Shown one piece after another: positions 1-8,382 of a stretch of 45,031 nucleotides of DNA (positions are counted from its first letter, which is position 1; every line of letters starts with the position of its first letter). The DNA lies in IMG/VR virus record IMGVR_UViG_3300045257_000212, positions 1 through 45,031 of that record; one strand, written 5' to 3'. The notes beneath the pieces were generated by a model. It made no database searches. It was not told the DNA's origin and saw nothing but the letters and a program-made list of their open reading frames with translations. Source of the DNA: a virus. Both the position numbers and the translations under genes were made by a program.

Positions 1-534
1 CTGACCGGGGCAGCGGGGATCATCTACCTGATGGAAACGAATGCTGCGACCCTTACGCTTCCTGCGGCTACGTTGAATGGTCAGGTCGGGATCATCTGCT
101 CCAACGCGATCACCGCAGTCAAACTGAAAGCGAACGCGGGCGGCAAAATCTTCGGGGACTACGTGCTGTCCACTGGGGCAGCGGAAGTGACGGTCTGCGC
201 GAATCAGCATCTGATCGTGGAGGCGGATGGCACGAACTGGCGGATCATCGCGGGTGAGTGCCGCAGGGAACCTACGGCGTTGGCGAAAGCTCCGTTGGGA
301 GCGAACGAAACACATAAAGCGTCTGAAACGCGGCCTGTGATGGTGACGCTCACGATCGGGAACGAAACGGGTGTCCCGCGCACGTATGAAACGCTCATCA
401 ACGCCGAAAAAGTCGGCATCCAGGAGCTGTTGAACGGCACCTACCAGACGATCACGTTCTTCCTGCCTCCGACGTATACGTGGGAACAGAAAGGGACGCT
501 GTCGGTTCTGGAAGCCTCGTACATGATCCTGTAG
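1..534 (+). CDS. Tail fibre-like protein, 3' part (gene begins at 44796)
   Basis: The frame is open from base 1 and ends at TAG 532-534. Collapsing the five bases shared by both window ends joins it in frame to the gene starting at 44796, giving 254 residues. The part here is rich in Thr, Ala and Val, with short beta-strand-like segments (TLPAATLNGQ, GIICSNAITAV), as in trimeric fibre or appendage proteins. Position in the tail/fibre block suggests a host-contact or fibre role, but I recognise no named receptor-binding domain. Glu and Lys are almost all GAA and AAA, like the other fibre genes. An internal ATG at 31 is not the true start, because the coding pattern continues upstream. Confidence 0.8.
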   Translation: MTGAAGIIYLMETNAATLTLPAATLNGQVGIICSNAITAVKLKANAGGKIFGDYVLSTGAAEVTVCANQHLIVEADGTNWRIIAGECRREPTALAKAPLGANETHKASETRPVMVTLTIGNETGVPRTYETLINAEKVGIQELLNGTYQTITFFLPPTYTWEQKGTLSVLEASYMIL

Positions 535-842
535 TGCTCCCGCATCTGCCAGTCCTCAGCCTCACCGATTGTACTAAGAACTTCGAGAGCCTCGGCCAAG
601 GACTTCCCCACATCCCCGTCACATCCTTCCTGGACATCACAAGGAACTTCGAGGTCCTTGATCCTTCGGTGCCGCGTCTCCCGGTGACTTCCTACCAGGA
701 TGCGACCTTGGATTTCGAGAGCGTATCGGTGGCGGCTGCACCGGAGCGGCGTTTGACGTTGGCCCTGACTACGGTAGAAGTGGGGATCTGGGGTAAAGAG
801 GAAGGCAACTGGGGCGAAGGCACCGCGAATTGGGGTGAATAG
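534..842 (+). CDS. Small repeat protein of the tail/fibre block
   Basis: This 102-residue protein starts at GTG 534, overlapping the previous stop (TAGTG), so it is probably translationally coupled. The N-terminal two thirds hold three tandem units of about 21-22 residues of the form LP(H/R)(L/I)PV-(L/T)S-x-x-D-x-T-x-(N/D)FE. The C-terminus carries WG-rich repeats (IWGKEEGNWGEGTANWGE), also seen near the end of the large tail protein at 42883. The context suggests a virion component, perhaps a fibre-associated or chaperone-like piece. The function is unknown. Confidence 0.65.
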   Translation: MLPHLPVLSLTDCTKNFESLGQGLPHIPVTSFLDITRNFEVLDPSVPRLPVTSYQDATLDFESVSVAAAPERRLTLALTTVEVGIWGKEEGNWGEGTANWGE

Positions 843-1487
843 ATGGCATATGAAGCGGGCCCCACATCGGCAGAATCCGGAAACTCCTTCACAGCGGAAC
901 TAAGCCCCGACATAGCGGCAAAATACTATACGGCGAACGCCGCTATCAACCTCTCGGTAGCACAAGCGCAGGCTAGGGCAAAATTCGCAAAGGAAAACGC
1001 AAACGCCAACTTCGAATACGGGCGCGGGAACCTGCTACGAACGGAGCCCCTTCGCCTGAAAGCGAATATGTCCTCCGCAAACAGCCAAGGTCTTGCAGAA
1101 TCGGGACAGTTGGCTAAGGCTCAGACTCAGACTCAGGGTGAGTATTCCCAGAAACAGACGGGTCTTGCGATGCAGCGGGCGCAGGCGATCAAAAACGCCA
1201 CACTCACCCAGGCCGAAAAAGAAGGCGAAGGGACCATCGGGAGACTGGGTGCCTATACTACGGCGAAATCTGAACAGGCGCAGTACATCGCGGAACACCC
1301 GACTTCAACGCCGAATGGTGTAGCTCCTTCGCCGACTACGAATCTTCCTCCCGGCTATACGGCGACAACACAAAAAGGCGGCTCTGTGAGTATCTCGCCC
1401 TCAGTGTCCAGTGGTTTCAACCCGTGGGCTAAACCTGCTCCTGCGGGTACATGGCGTAAGCTTGCATCTAAGAAGGCGGTGGGCTGA
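843..1487 (+). CDS. Ala/Gln-rich putative virion protein
   Basis: This 214-residue protein starts at ATG 843, directly after the stop of the preceding gene, and overlaps the next start (TGATG). It is dominated by Ala, Gln, Lys and Glu in a long predicted helix (residues about 25-145), followed by a Pro/Gly/Ser-rich tail. With the next three genes it forms a tight group downstream of the tail genes. Internal or ejected virion proteins often sit there in podoviruses. That role is inferred from position and composition only. Confidence 0.6.
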   Translation: MAYEAGPTSAESGNSFTAELSPDIAAKYYTANAAINLSVAQAQARAKFAKENANANFEYGRGNLLRTEPLRLKANMSSANSQGLAESGQLAKAQTQTQGEYSQKQTGLAMQRAQAIKNATLTQAEKEGEGTIGRLGAYTTAKSEQAQYIAEHPTSTPNGVAPSPTTNLPPGYTATTQKGGSVSISPSVSSGFNPWAKPAPAGTWRKLASKKAVG

Positions 1488-1630
1488 TGGCAGATGTTAC
1501 GAACTCAGGCGAACCTACTGCCGGCGGCCAGCTGTCCGGTGAGACTGCTCGTGCGTGGGCGGTCAAACGGCTGAAGAAACTCGAAGGCCAAACCGCCCCT
1601 CCAGCCCCGATGCTGCCGAAAGGATCCTAG
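1487..1630 (+). CDS. Small hypothetical protein
   Basis: This gene encodes 47 residues. Its ATG overlaps the upstream stop (TGATG), and its TAG is followed at once by the ATG of the next gene. It is basic and helical in the middle (TARAWAVKRLKKLEG) with a Pro-rich tail. The perfect packing between neighbours supports that it is translated. I do not recognise it. Confidence 0.55.
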   Translation: MADVTNSGEPTAGGQLSGETARAWAVKRLKKLEGQTAPPAPMLPKGS

Positions 1631-2989
1631 ATGGCTTGGGGAGCAACGCCTCCGTACATCCATCCGCTTTCGAAGCCGAACTCCGGTGGACGCCAGTCTG
1701 CGATAGCCCAGCATCTCGGGGGACCTCGCTACTTGAATCGCGGCTCGGGCAAGATGGAAACCCGTGGCCAGATGAAGGCCTACCATAAGGAAACCCTTGC
1801 GGGGAAGCACGGGAAGCCCGCAGGAGGCCCTCCAGGTACCTCTGGCGGGAAGTCTAAGGGCGGGGGAGGAAAGCCCGGAGGACAGCCTGCTCCTGGGGGC
1901 TTCAATCTCGAAACGGCCAACCAAGGCGACATCCACAACCGAGCCGTGACCCAAACACGCCTTGAACGGAACGCTGCCCTCCAGCCCTACCAGGCTCAAG
2001 GCGCCCAGATCCAAGCTAACGAAGCGGGCGCCCAGCAGGCTTACGCGAAACTTCAGGGGTCGGAGAACGAACAGCTCGCAAAACTCGGCACCCAGCAGGA
2101 AGCCTCAGCCAAGACCCTGCAGAACCAGATGGCCGAAAACGCCCTCCAGCAGGGGAAAGCGATCGAAACAACCGGGCAGACCCAAGCTTCGATGACCGGA
2201 GGCTACGTATCTCCCGAACTCCGCAGCCAGCTTCTGAGCCAGTCCCAGCTGGCGGGGCAGACAGGCGGAGCCGGAAATCAGTTCGCCCAGAACCTCGCCC
2301 AGGCTGGTGCTACGAACCTCGCTGAGATGCGCGGGACCGCTTCCCTCAAAGCCCTTGGTGGGTCGCAGAACTTGACGAACTTCTTCCAGAAGCAGCAGCA
2401 GGGTGTCCAGCAGAACGAGCAGGGGGTTCTGGCGAAGGTCGCTCCGAGGGCGCTTGAAATCGAGGGGAACCTCGGGAAAGAACAGTACACGCGGAGGGCT
2501 ACACAGGCAGCTCTGGAAGGGAAGAGTCTCGCGCAGGCGCAGAAAGGCAAAGAAACACTGGCGCGGCTTCGGACCACTGAACGTGGACAGAACATCACGC
2601 GAGAAGGCCACGAAATGACTGCCCAGACGGCAAGGGAAGGTCATCAACAGAAACTGTGGGAACACACTCATCCTACCGGCAAAGCTACGGGACGCAAGGG
2701 AAGCGGTAAACCCGAAAAATCCCCTGAATCAGCGACGAAGTTCATGCACGAAGTTTCTGGTGCAGAAGCTGCGGGCCGTCAAGTATTCGCCCAGAGCGGC
2801 AAGAAGTCGCTCTACAACCGTAAGCGCCAGGAACAGGTACGGCACTACTTGGCCGGACGCGGAGCGAGCGGCGATGTTATCTCGGCCACATTGAACATGC
2901 TGGTCTACGGGAAACTCGGAAAGAAAGACCGGCAAACAGCAAAGGCGTATGGCGTGATCCCGGAAAAGGCGCCCCCGGGCTGGTTCTAA
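1631..2989 (+). CDS. Putative internal virion protein, Gln/Ala-rich
   Basis: This protein has 452 residues. A Gly/Pro/Lys-rich segment (about residues 60-90) is followed by a long Gln/Ala-rich helical region (about 95-330) and a compact C-terminal region ending GVIPEKAPPGWF. It starts immediately after the preceding TAG, and the next gene starts immediately after its TAA. Long, low-complexity helical proteins next to the largest virion gene are typical of podovirus internal core proteins. No conserved domain is visible, so the role is inferred from context. Confidence 0.6.
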   Translation: MAWGATPPYIHPLSKPNSGGRQSAIAQHLGGPRYLNRGSGKMETRGQMKAYHKETLAGKHGKPAGGPPGTSGGKSKGGGGKPGGQPAPGGFNLETANQGDIHNRAVTQTRLERNAALQPYQAQGAQIQANEAGAQQAYAKLQGSENEQLAKLGTQQEASAKTLQNQMAENALQQGKAIETTGQTQASMTGGYVSPELRSQLLSQSQLAGQTGGAGNQFAQNLAQAGATNLAEMRGTASLKALGGSQNLTNFFQKQQQGVQQNEQGVLAKVAPRALEIEGNLGKEQYTRRATQAALEGKSLAQAQKGKETLARLRTTERGQNITREGHEMTAQTAREGHQQKLWEHTHPTGKATGRKGSGKPEKSPESATKFMHEVSGAEAAGRQVFAQSGKKSLYNRKRQEQVRHYLAGRGASGDVISATLNMLVYGKLGKKDRQTAKAYGVIPEKAPPGWF

Positions 2990-5900
2990 ATGCCCGCGTC
3001 TGGTCGTGGCGCCTACCTCAAGCCCGGGATCACGGCTGTCGGAACCAAGGAAAAGCCGTCTAGACCCCCGAGCCTAAAGGGTGTCAGCGGGTCCACGAAG
3101 GCTCCCGGCAAGCCCACGGGTGGGGTCAAGGGAACAGCCACCGTTCCGGTGCATCACGGACACGCGCTGATCAGCCTCCATACGGTAGGAGAAGCCCTTC
3201 ACGCGACCTATGGCACTGGCGGAAAGCGCACCCCGTACAAAGGCGGAACGGGCAATGCTCCTCCCGGAATGGCCATAGCGAGGCCTATCCCACCGGGTAT
3301 TGCGACGAACACGATTGGCGGTACGGCGAAAGCCTTCGTCAATAAGCCGGGTCCCACCACGGTTCGGACCCTTGAGCAAGTACCGAAGATCTTCTCGTCC
3401 CTCGGTGGCGAAGCGGTGCGACGCGGTGCTGAAGTTGTCCACGGGAAACCGCTCCAAGCGGCGGCTGGTTTTGCGGAGTCAACGGCCGAATCGACTAAAC
3501 ACCTTCTGAATGAGAGCATGAAGGAAAGCCAGCGTGAAGCCGAAAAGGAAGGCGCAGCCAACAAAATACTGCTGGTAGCCGGTGGCCTGAGGGCAGGCGG
3601 TCTAGCTGCGGGCGCATTGGAGCGCACTGTGGGGGATGCTGCTGCGGAGTCGGCCGTCCGTAAAGCATTGGCGAAAAGCTCAACCACGGTGCGCCCGCCG
3701 ATTGCCCATCGTGACGATCCGGGAGCCGTGTTCGCTGGCGAATACACAGAGCGCGCAGGACGCTCTGGATACTCGAAGGACAAAACTAGGGCACTGGCGC
3801 AGAAACTCAAGGATGCTCGAGCGCCGAAGGTCGAAGCCCACGGAAAGCCAATCTTGGTGGAGCAGCTCGGCCAGATGGTGCCCGTGCTGAAGCCAACGCG
3901 CAGGCAGGCGATACGACTTCAGAAGCGCAGGGCGGATGTTGAGTCCCAGGCCGCAGTTAGCGCGGGGATTCGTGCTCGCTCTGGGCAGATGAAGGTCAGT
4001 GCGAAGATCGAGAAACCGGGTCGTGGGCGCCAGCCGGTGCGCGGTCGTGCGGCACGGGATCTCGTGCAGCTCGCCGCAGAAGGCGCGCTTGTCACAGCCA
4101 AGACCTTCCGGCAAGACGCTAAAAAACTCCAGGATATGTGGGAGGAGCAACTGGCGACTCCCAGAGGGCGCACAGAGGACGAGCTGCGGACCCTAAGGGG
4201 CAACATTAGTCTGATCAAGAAGGCTCAGGATCCAAGGGTCTACAAGCAGGCTGAGGCGATCGTGGCCGAGGGAGAACGCCACGGGCTGGCTGGTCGAGCG
4301 CTGGACACCCCGTTGCATGCGCTAGGGGTCCATCCAAAGGAGCAGCTGGATCGTGCTGCGCTTATGACCTATGCACAGACTCAGATGGGGGCCAAGCATT
4401 TCACGGAGAAGATGCACCAAGCGGCCGAGAAGTCTGCGAAGGTGCACGAGGACCAGCTTCGCCACTGGGCGAACCAGCTTCCTGAGGGTTCAGCGGAGCG
4501 GGCACACCTAGAGGGTGCGTGGAAAGCCGCAAGAGAGGACCGGATTGCGGTTTCTGGCAAGGACCGCGTTGCGGTGCTAGCCCACGAGAAGGCGCATGAG
4601 GCTGCCCAGGCTGCTGGCGGAAGTGGTCGAATCGCCCAGCTTGAAAAGCGGGCAGCGGTCGCGGAGGCGGCCAACGTCCCTAAGCCGAAGATCACGGAGG
4701 CACTGAGGACCGCCGAGGGCAAGCCGCTCTCGAATGACACGATCATCAAACACATGGAAGCGGCTGGGCGTCATCCCGACACGGTGACTTATGTCCCGCA
4801 CGTTGCAAGCACGGGGCGCAAAGGGCTCTTCTACCGTCCGCTGGAGCCCGGTCATCGGCCCACCGAAGAGCGTGGTGTGCGTACCGGGGCGATGCTCCGC
4901 AGGGGCGAGTTGTCGATCAACCGTGAGGTTATGCATGAGAGCCGCGTCGGGAAAGCGACTCTCGCAGCTTCGGTTGAGCAGTACGACAAAATCCTCAAGG
5001 GCTCCAAGGTCAAACCGGACGGCGAGCCATATACGGCTGCTGGGGCCCGAGAGGCACTGAAGCTTCCGGAGAACGCGAATATGCAAGCAGTAAGGTTGTT
5101 CTCCACCGCGAAAGACAAGGAGCTTCAGGACACCGCGTTGAGTCGTATCGCACCGATAGCTGGGGAAAACTTCGCTTCTCGGCTTCTCAGTGATCGGATG
5201 CTCAAAGCCGATGATCAGGGAGACGCCAGGAACTTTGGGCTGATGTCGAAAGTCCGTTACGAGCGCCTGATGGAACAGGCACAGCCACTACCCAAGCCGT
5301 TCCGTGTCGCGCAGATGGGCCGCAAATGGTTCACGTTCTCGGTGCTCGCCCAGCCTAAATGGTTGCTCGGCCAGTTCCTTGAACCGCACATCATCCGGCT
5401 CACGACGAACGGCGCCGGGATCAACATGGCTGGTGGGGCGGTGGACTTCAAAGCATGGAAGAAGGTCATCGACCCGGGACTCCAATCGAAGAACCCAGAG
5501 ACCAAACTCGCTGCCGAAGCGATGGACTCAATGGCAGAGGGGGGGAACCTTGGGCGCAAGGGACGCAACATCGTTCGCACCCATGAGGATTTCCCCGGCA
5601 GCGATGCTCTATTTGCGGCGCATGTCTTCAGGAACATACCCGCGATCAAGCAGGCCATCGACCTCTATGTCCGGATCCCGGAAACAATCTTTGCGGCTAA
5701 CCATTACATCGAGCGTTCCGCAGAGCAGGTATCGCTAGGTAAGTCGTTCCGGACCGACTACCAAGAGTTGACCAGCTCGTGGCTCAAGACCATGAAACTC
5801 CAAGGTCAGGCGCTCGAGGACTTGCGGAATGGGCTCGTCAACACGGCTCGCCAGGAACGATACGCACGAGAGCTATGGACGACCCTTGGCAAGTACGATA

Positions 5901-6613
5901 CCTACGGGCCGCACATGAAAGCCCTGACCTCCACGATCATGCCTTTCGTCCCTTGGGTGCTGAACTCAGTGCGCTTTGTCTTCTGGACGTTGCCAGCACA
6001 CCACACGGGGCTGTTTACCGCTACCGCGCTCGCCGCAAATAAGGTTCAGCACGAATGGGAAGCCCAGCACGCGGCTCTTGTCAAACGTTTTGGCCCTAGT
6101 TTCGAGAACGCCTACATCAACAAAGGCAAGGTTTATGACATCTCCAAACTGTTGCCCACGGGGGTCACGGACCCGCTTATACGGGGAAACTTCAAGGAAC
6201 TTCCTGGTCTGATCGCCCCGCAGATCAGAGGTCCGAGTCTCGCGTTGGAAGGCAAAGACCCGTTCGGGAAAGACTTCAAAGTTAAACCCACCAAGGACAA
6301 CCCGAAAGGTATACCTAGTCCGCTCCAGATCGGGGAGATCTTTGGGAACCAGGTTGCTGAGTCAACGCTATGGGGTCCAGCCTTGGCCCGTAGGATGGAG
6401 GAAGGCGGTGGTACGCCTTACGCGAACAGCACGGTCTTCTCTCCGCAGGTGAAGCCACACACGAAGACTGGCGAAGGTGCGTTCGCGGCCATAAACCCCG
6501 TGAAAGCCGTGAAAATCAAACCACTAAAAGCCAAGAAAGCTAAGAAACCCCCCAAACTTGGTAGCGGTTTCAAAACCGGCTTCAAAGGCGGCTTTGGTGG
6601 CGGCTTCAAATAA
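2990..6613 (+). CDS. Large putative internal virion/ejection protein
   Basis: With 1207 residues this is the largest protein of the window. A Gly/Lys/Pro-rich N-terminus precedes a hydrophobic Ala/Gly stretch (about residues 185-210). Long charged helical regions follow, then an aromatic-rich part near residues 770-830 and a possible membrane-like segment near 990-1020. The C-terminus is Lys/Gly/Phe-rich (GFKTGFKGGFGGGF). Podoviruses often encode one such giant protein, ejected with DNA to span the envelope. I see no transglycosylase motif; that activity sits in the gene at 7408. It ends facing the minus-strand genes starting at 6606. Confidence 0.6.
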   Translation: MPASGRGAYLKPGITAVGTKEKPSRPPSLKGVSGSTKAPGKPTGGVKGTATVPVHHGHALISLHTVGEALHATYGTGGKRTPYKGGTGNAPPGMAIARPIPPGIATNTIGGTAKAFVNKPGPTTVRTLEQVPKIFSSLGGEAVRRGAEVVHGKPLQAAAGFAESTAESTKHLLNESMKESQREAEKEGAANKILLVAGGLRAGGLAAGALERTVGDAAAESAVRKALAKSSTTVRPPIAHRDDPGAVFAGEYTERAGRSGYSKDKTRALAQKLKDARAPKVEAHGKPILVEQLGQMVPVLKPTRRQAIRLQKRRADVESQAAVSAGIRARSGQMKVSAKIEKPGRGRQPVRGRAARDLVQLAAEGALVTAKTFRQDAKKLQDMWEEQLATPRGRTEDELRTLRGNISLIKKAQDPRVYKQAEAIVAEGERHGLAGRALDTPLHALGVHPKEQLDRAALMTYAQTQMGAKHFTEKMHQAAEKSAKVHEDQLRHWANQLPEGSAERAHLEGAWKAAREDRIAVSGKDRVAVLAHEKAHEAAQAAGGSGRIAQLEKRAAVAEAANVPKPKITEALRTAEGKPLSNDTIIKHMEAAGRHPDTVTYVPHVASTGRKGLFYRPLEPGHRPTEERGVRTGAMLRRGELSINREVMHESRVGKATLAASVEQYDKILKGSKVKPDGEPYTAAGAREALKLPENANMQAVRLFSTAKDKELQDTALSRIAPIAGENFASRLLSDRMLKADDQGDARNFGLMSKVRYERLMEQAQPLPKPFRVAQMGRKWFTFSVLAQPKWLLGQFLEPHIIRLTTNGAGINMAGGAVDFKAWKKVIDPGLQSKNPETKLAAEAMDSMAEGGNLGRKGRNIVRTHEDFPGSDALFAAHVFRNIPAIKQAIDLYVRIPETIFAANHYIERSAEQVSLGKSFRTDYQELTSSWLKTMKLQGQALEDLRNGLVNTARQERYARELWTTLGKYDTYGPHMKALTSTIMPFVPWVLNSVRFVFWTLPAHHTGLFTATALAANKVQHEWEAQHAALVKRFGPSFENAYINKGKVYDISKLLPTGVTDPLIRGNFKELPGLIAPQIRGPSLALEGKDPFGKDFKVKPTKDNPKGIPSPLQIGEIFGNQVAESTLWGPALARRMEEGGGTPYANSTVFSPQVKPHTKTGEGAFAAINPVKAVKIKPLKAKKAKKPPKLGSGFKTGFKGGFGGGFK

Positions 6614-6689
6614 GGAGCACTCCCCTGAGGGCCACGCCCCAGAGCAGTAGGAAGATGAACGTCAGGATGACGGCTGCTTCATCGCTCAT
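6606..6689 (-). CDS. 27-residue single-span membrane peptide
   Basis: The ATG at 6689 overlaps the stop of an 8-codon mini-ORF (ATGA). The product starts MSDEAAVILTFIFLLLWG and is essentially one hydrophobic segment. It is the last member of a minus-strand chain of overlapping tiny genes and overlaps the 3' end of the large plus-strand gene by 8 bases. Small membrane peptides near lysis genes can be holin or antiholin modulators. That role is speculative. Confidence 0.4.
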   Translation of the reverse strand: MSDEAAVILTFIFLLLWGVALRGVLLI

Positions 6690-6711
6690 GGAGATGTCAA
6701 GCGATGCTCCA

Positions 6712-6789
6712 TCAGAACAGCCCTCGCAGCAAATAATCAACGCAGCAAAGAATAGCCAGCACGACGAGAATGATGAGCAGTACGTGCAT
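6712..6789 (-). CDS. 25-residue single-span membrane peptide
   Basis: The ATG at 6789 follows the preceding stop directly (TAGATG). The product begins MHVLLIILVVLAILCCVDYL and is one transmembrane stretch with a short charged tail. Its TGA overlaps an ATG (TGATG) opening an 8-codon ORF, whose stop in turn overlaps the ATG of the 6606-6689 gene. The continuous stop-start coupling is the main evidence that it is real. Confidence 0.45.
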   Translation of the reverse strand: MHVLLIILVVLAILCCVDYLLRGLF

Positions 6790-6918
6790 CTACTCGACCT
6801 TGATCCCCGCTTTCCAGTACCGCTCGCATTTCCAGCACCACCACGACCGGCGACCACCGCGCAACCTCACCTGCGTCAGCTCCGTCGCACAAAGCGGGCA
6901 CTCGCGTTTCTCGTTCAT
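6790..6918 (-). CDS. 42-residue zinc-ribbon protein
   Basis: It starts at ATG 6918, three bases after the stop of the upstream gene. It has two CxxC knuckles, CPLC (residues 7-10) and CWKC, separated by a basic stretch with Trp residues. This is a small zinc-binding module such as is common in phage accessory proteins. Partners and function are unknown. The regular Cys spacing argues strongly for a real gene. Confidence 0.65.
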   Translation of the reverse strand: MNEKRECPLCATELTQVRLRGGRRSWWCWKCERYWKAGIKVE

Positions 6919-6921
6919 CGT

Positions 6922-7131
6922 CTAGACTTGGTCTTTGAGGGCATCGGCGGCCATTTGCGCGGACGGATGACGGTTGCCTCGGTAGTCCATATCGCGGATC
7001 TCGGTTAGCGCCTTGTGGTAGCGTTCGGCGCGGGCCTGCATCGTCTCGTAGAAGTATTTGGGGACGCCTTCAAGGCCCGGGAAATAGCCTTCGTCCGGGT
7101 CCATAAGTACCCATCGCTTAGGATGGCTCAT
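6922..7131 (-). CDS. Small hypothetical protein
   Basis: This 69-residue protein has an ATG overlapping the stop of the preceding minus-strand gene (ATGA). The first half is aromatic- and Pro-rich (RWVLMDPDEGYFPGLEG); the second half is helical and charged. No family is recognised. It belongs to the minus-strand micro-operon driven by the promoter at 7398-7426. Confidence 0.6.
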   Translation of the reverse strand: MSHPKRWVLMDPDEGYFPGLEGVPKYFYETMQARAERYHKALTEIRDMDYRGNRHPSAQMAADALKDQV

Positions 7132-7349
7132 TGCCCCGTCTCGATCTTCTCAATGGCACTTAGGGCAGGCGCAGGATTGTCGAGATTGAGGTAGCCGCCT
7201 TCCGCCGCCGTTATCAGCGCTTGGGCCTCGGTCGCCGTGAGCCCAGCAACGGGCCCAATAGCATCGAGGACAGCGCGGGCCGCAATCGGCGCAACTACCG
7301 GCGGCAGGAAGTTCATCAGTACCCTTACTGCCTCATCCATCTGGCTCAT
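7128..7349 (-). CDS. Small hypothetical protein, Ala-rich
   Basis: This gene encodes 73 residues. Its ATG overlaps the stop of a 14-codon leader ORF (ATGA), and its own stop overlaps the next gene's ATG. A hydrophobic Pro/Ala segment (FLPPVVAPIAARAVLDAIG) could form a membrane-associated helix, followed by a helical acidic region. No family is recognised. Its place opposite the lysis genes leaves a lysis-related role open. Confidence 0.6.
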   Translation of the reverse strand: MSQMDEAVRVLMNFLPPVVAPIAARAVLDAIGPVAGLTATEAQALITAAEGGYLNLDNPAPALSAIEKIETGQ

Positions 7350-7390
7350 TTGAGATGATCCGTGACGTGTGGGGGTTTGTACTTGCTCAT
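7346..7390 (-). CDS. 14-residue leaderless mini-gene (MSKYKPPHVTDHLK)
   Basis: The ATG at 7390 lies 7 nt downstream of the -10 box of the minus-strand promoter at 7398-7426, so the transcript would begin at or next to the start codon. Its TGA overlaps the ATG of the next gene (ATGA). The arrangement looks like a leaderless lead-in ORF that loads ribosomes and couples them to the downstream genes, none of which has a strong Shine-Dalgarno site. The peptide itself may be incidental. Confidence 0.45.
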   Translation of the reverse strand: MSKYKPPHVTDHLK

Positions 7391-7397
7391 GGAGGTT

Positions 7398-7426
7398 ACC
7401 CTAACAGATGGCTGACGCTAAGGCAA
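7398..7426 (-). promoter_or_regulatory. Sigma70-like promoter of the minus-strand micro-operon
   Basis: Read on the minus strand: -35 TTGCCT (7426-7421), 17-bp spacer, -10 TAGGGT (7403-7398). It overlaps the start codon and first codons of the plus-strand lysozyme gene at 7408. The -10 is identical to those of the early promoters near 15100 and 15570. Confidence 0.6.
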
Positions 7427-8382
7427 TCGTTACGCAGGCTGCTCGCAAGTACGGCGTGGATCCCAAGATCCTCTGGGGTCTTTACGGCACGGAGACGAAC
7501 TTCGGGAAGAACCGCTCGACCTCATCCGCAGGAGCCGTAGGCCCCTTCCAGTTCCTGCCATCCACCGCTAAGGGCATGGGTGTCAACCCGTACGACTTCA
7601 AGAGCGCAGCCTACGGAGCGGCGAAGTACCTGTCCCAGTACAAGTCTCGTGGGGTCGGCGGAATGCTGTCAGCCTACAACGCGGGTCCTGCTGGTGGCTA
7701 CCAGTCGAAGTACGTGAGCACGACCTTGCAGAACGCCAAGTCCTACGGCAAGGGCGGGGGAGCGGAAGTTCCCCAGATGCCCGGACAGAAGACGATCCCT
7801 GGAACCCCTGCGAGAACCGAAGAAGTCCCGAACCCGAAGGCCAAGGGCTACGAAATGCTCGCAAAACTCGTCCACTCCGAAGGCCCTGAATCAGCCCCTC
7901 TCGCCTCCCTCATAGCCCAGAAGGCAGAACCGACCACCAGGACCATTCCAGGGACTCCGGAACGCCCTGCTGCGCCGCAAATGGGCGGCTCCAAGCTCGG
8001 AGGGTTCCTGCCTAAGAGCGCGAAGCTTGAACTGAAGCGCATCGACCAGGGCCGGGACATCCAAACCTCACCCGGACAAGCACTCTTGGCTCCGGGTGAT
8101 GGAGAAGTCGTAGCGGTCAAGGCCGATCCTTCGGGTTTCGGGCCAGACTACCCGGTCGTGACGTTCAGGACAGGCCGTCTCGCAGGAACCACCTGGTATC
8201 TCGGGCACACCGATACGGTGCTCAAGCGCGGGGAGTCCTTCCGTGCAGGGCAGCCGATAGCACGTACCTCGAAGACCGGACACAACGCGCCTCCGGGATG
8301 GGCTGAGATCGGCCTATCCTCAGCGCTAGGACAGGGGATCCATAATCAGGGTGCTGCGACCAGGAGGTATCTGGGTGTCTAG
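7408..8382 (+). CDS. Lytic transglycosylase with C-terminal M23-like domain
   Basis: This 324-residue protein is a predicted peptidoglycan-degrading enzyme. Residues about 1-110 are an SLT/goose-lysozyme-like domain with a likely catalytic Glu29 (TETNFG) and the motifs AVGPFQFLP and LSAYNAGP. A Pro-rich linker carries two related TIPGTP segments. Residues about 205-320 form an M23-peptidase-like beta domain (RIDQGRDIQ, WYLGHTD) shared with the protein at 9503. The final HxH metal motif of M23 is absent, so this domain is probably binding rather than catalytic. GGAGG at 7391-7395 lies 12 nt before ATG 7408. It could be the endolysin or a virion-associated lysin. Confidence 0.75.
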   Translation: MADAKAIVTQAARKYGVDPKILWGLYGTETNFGKNRSTSSAGAVGPFQFLPSTAKGMGVNPYDFKSAAYGAAKYLSQYKSRGVGGMLSAYNAGPAGGYQSKYVSTTLQNAKSYGKGGGAEVPQMPGQKTIPGTPARTEEVPNPKAKGYEMLAKLVHSEGPESAPLASLIAQKAEPTTRTIPGTPERPAAPQMGGSKLGGFLPKSAKLELKRIDQGRDIQTSPGQALLAPGDGEVVAVKADPSGFGPDYPVVTFRTGRLAGTTWYLGHTDTVLKRGESFRAGQPIARTSKTGHNAPPGWAEIGLSSALGQGIHNQGAATRRYLGV

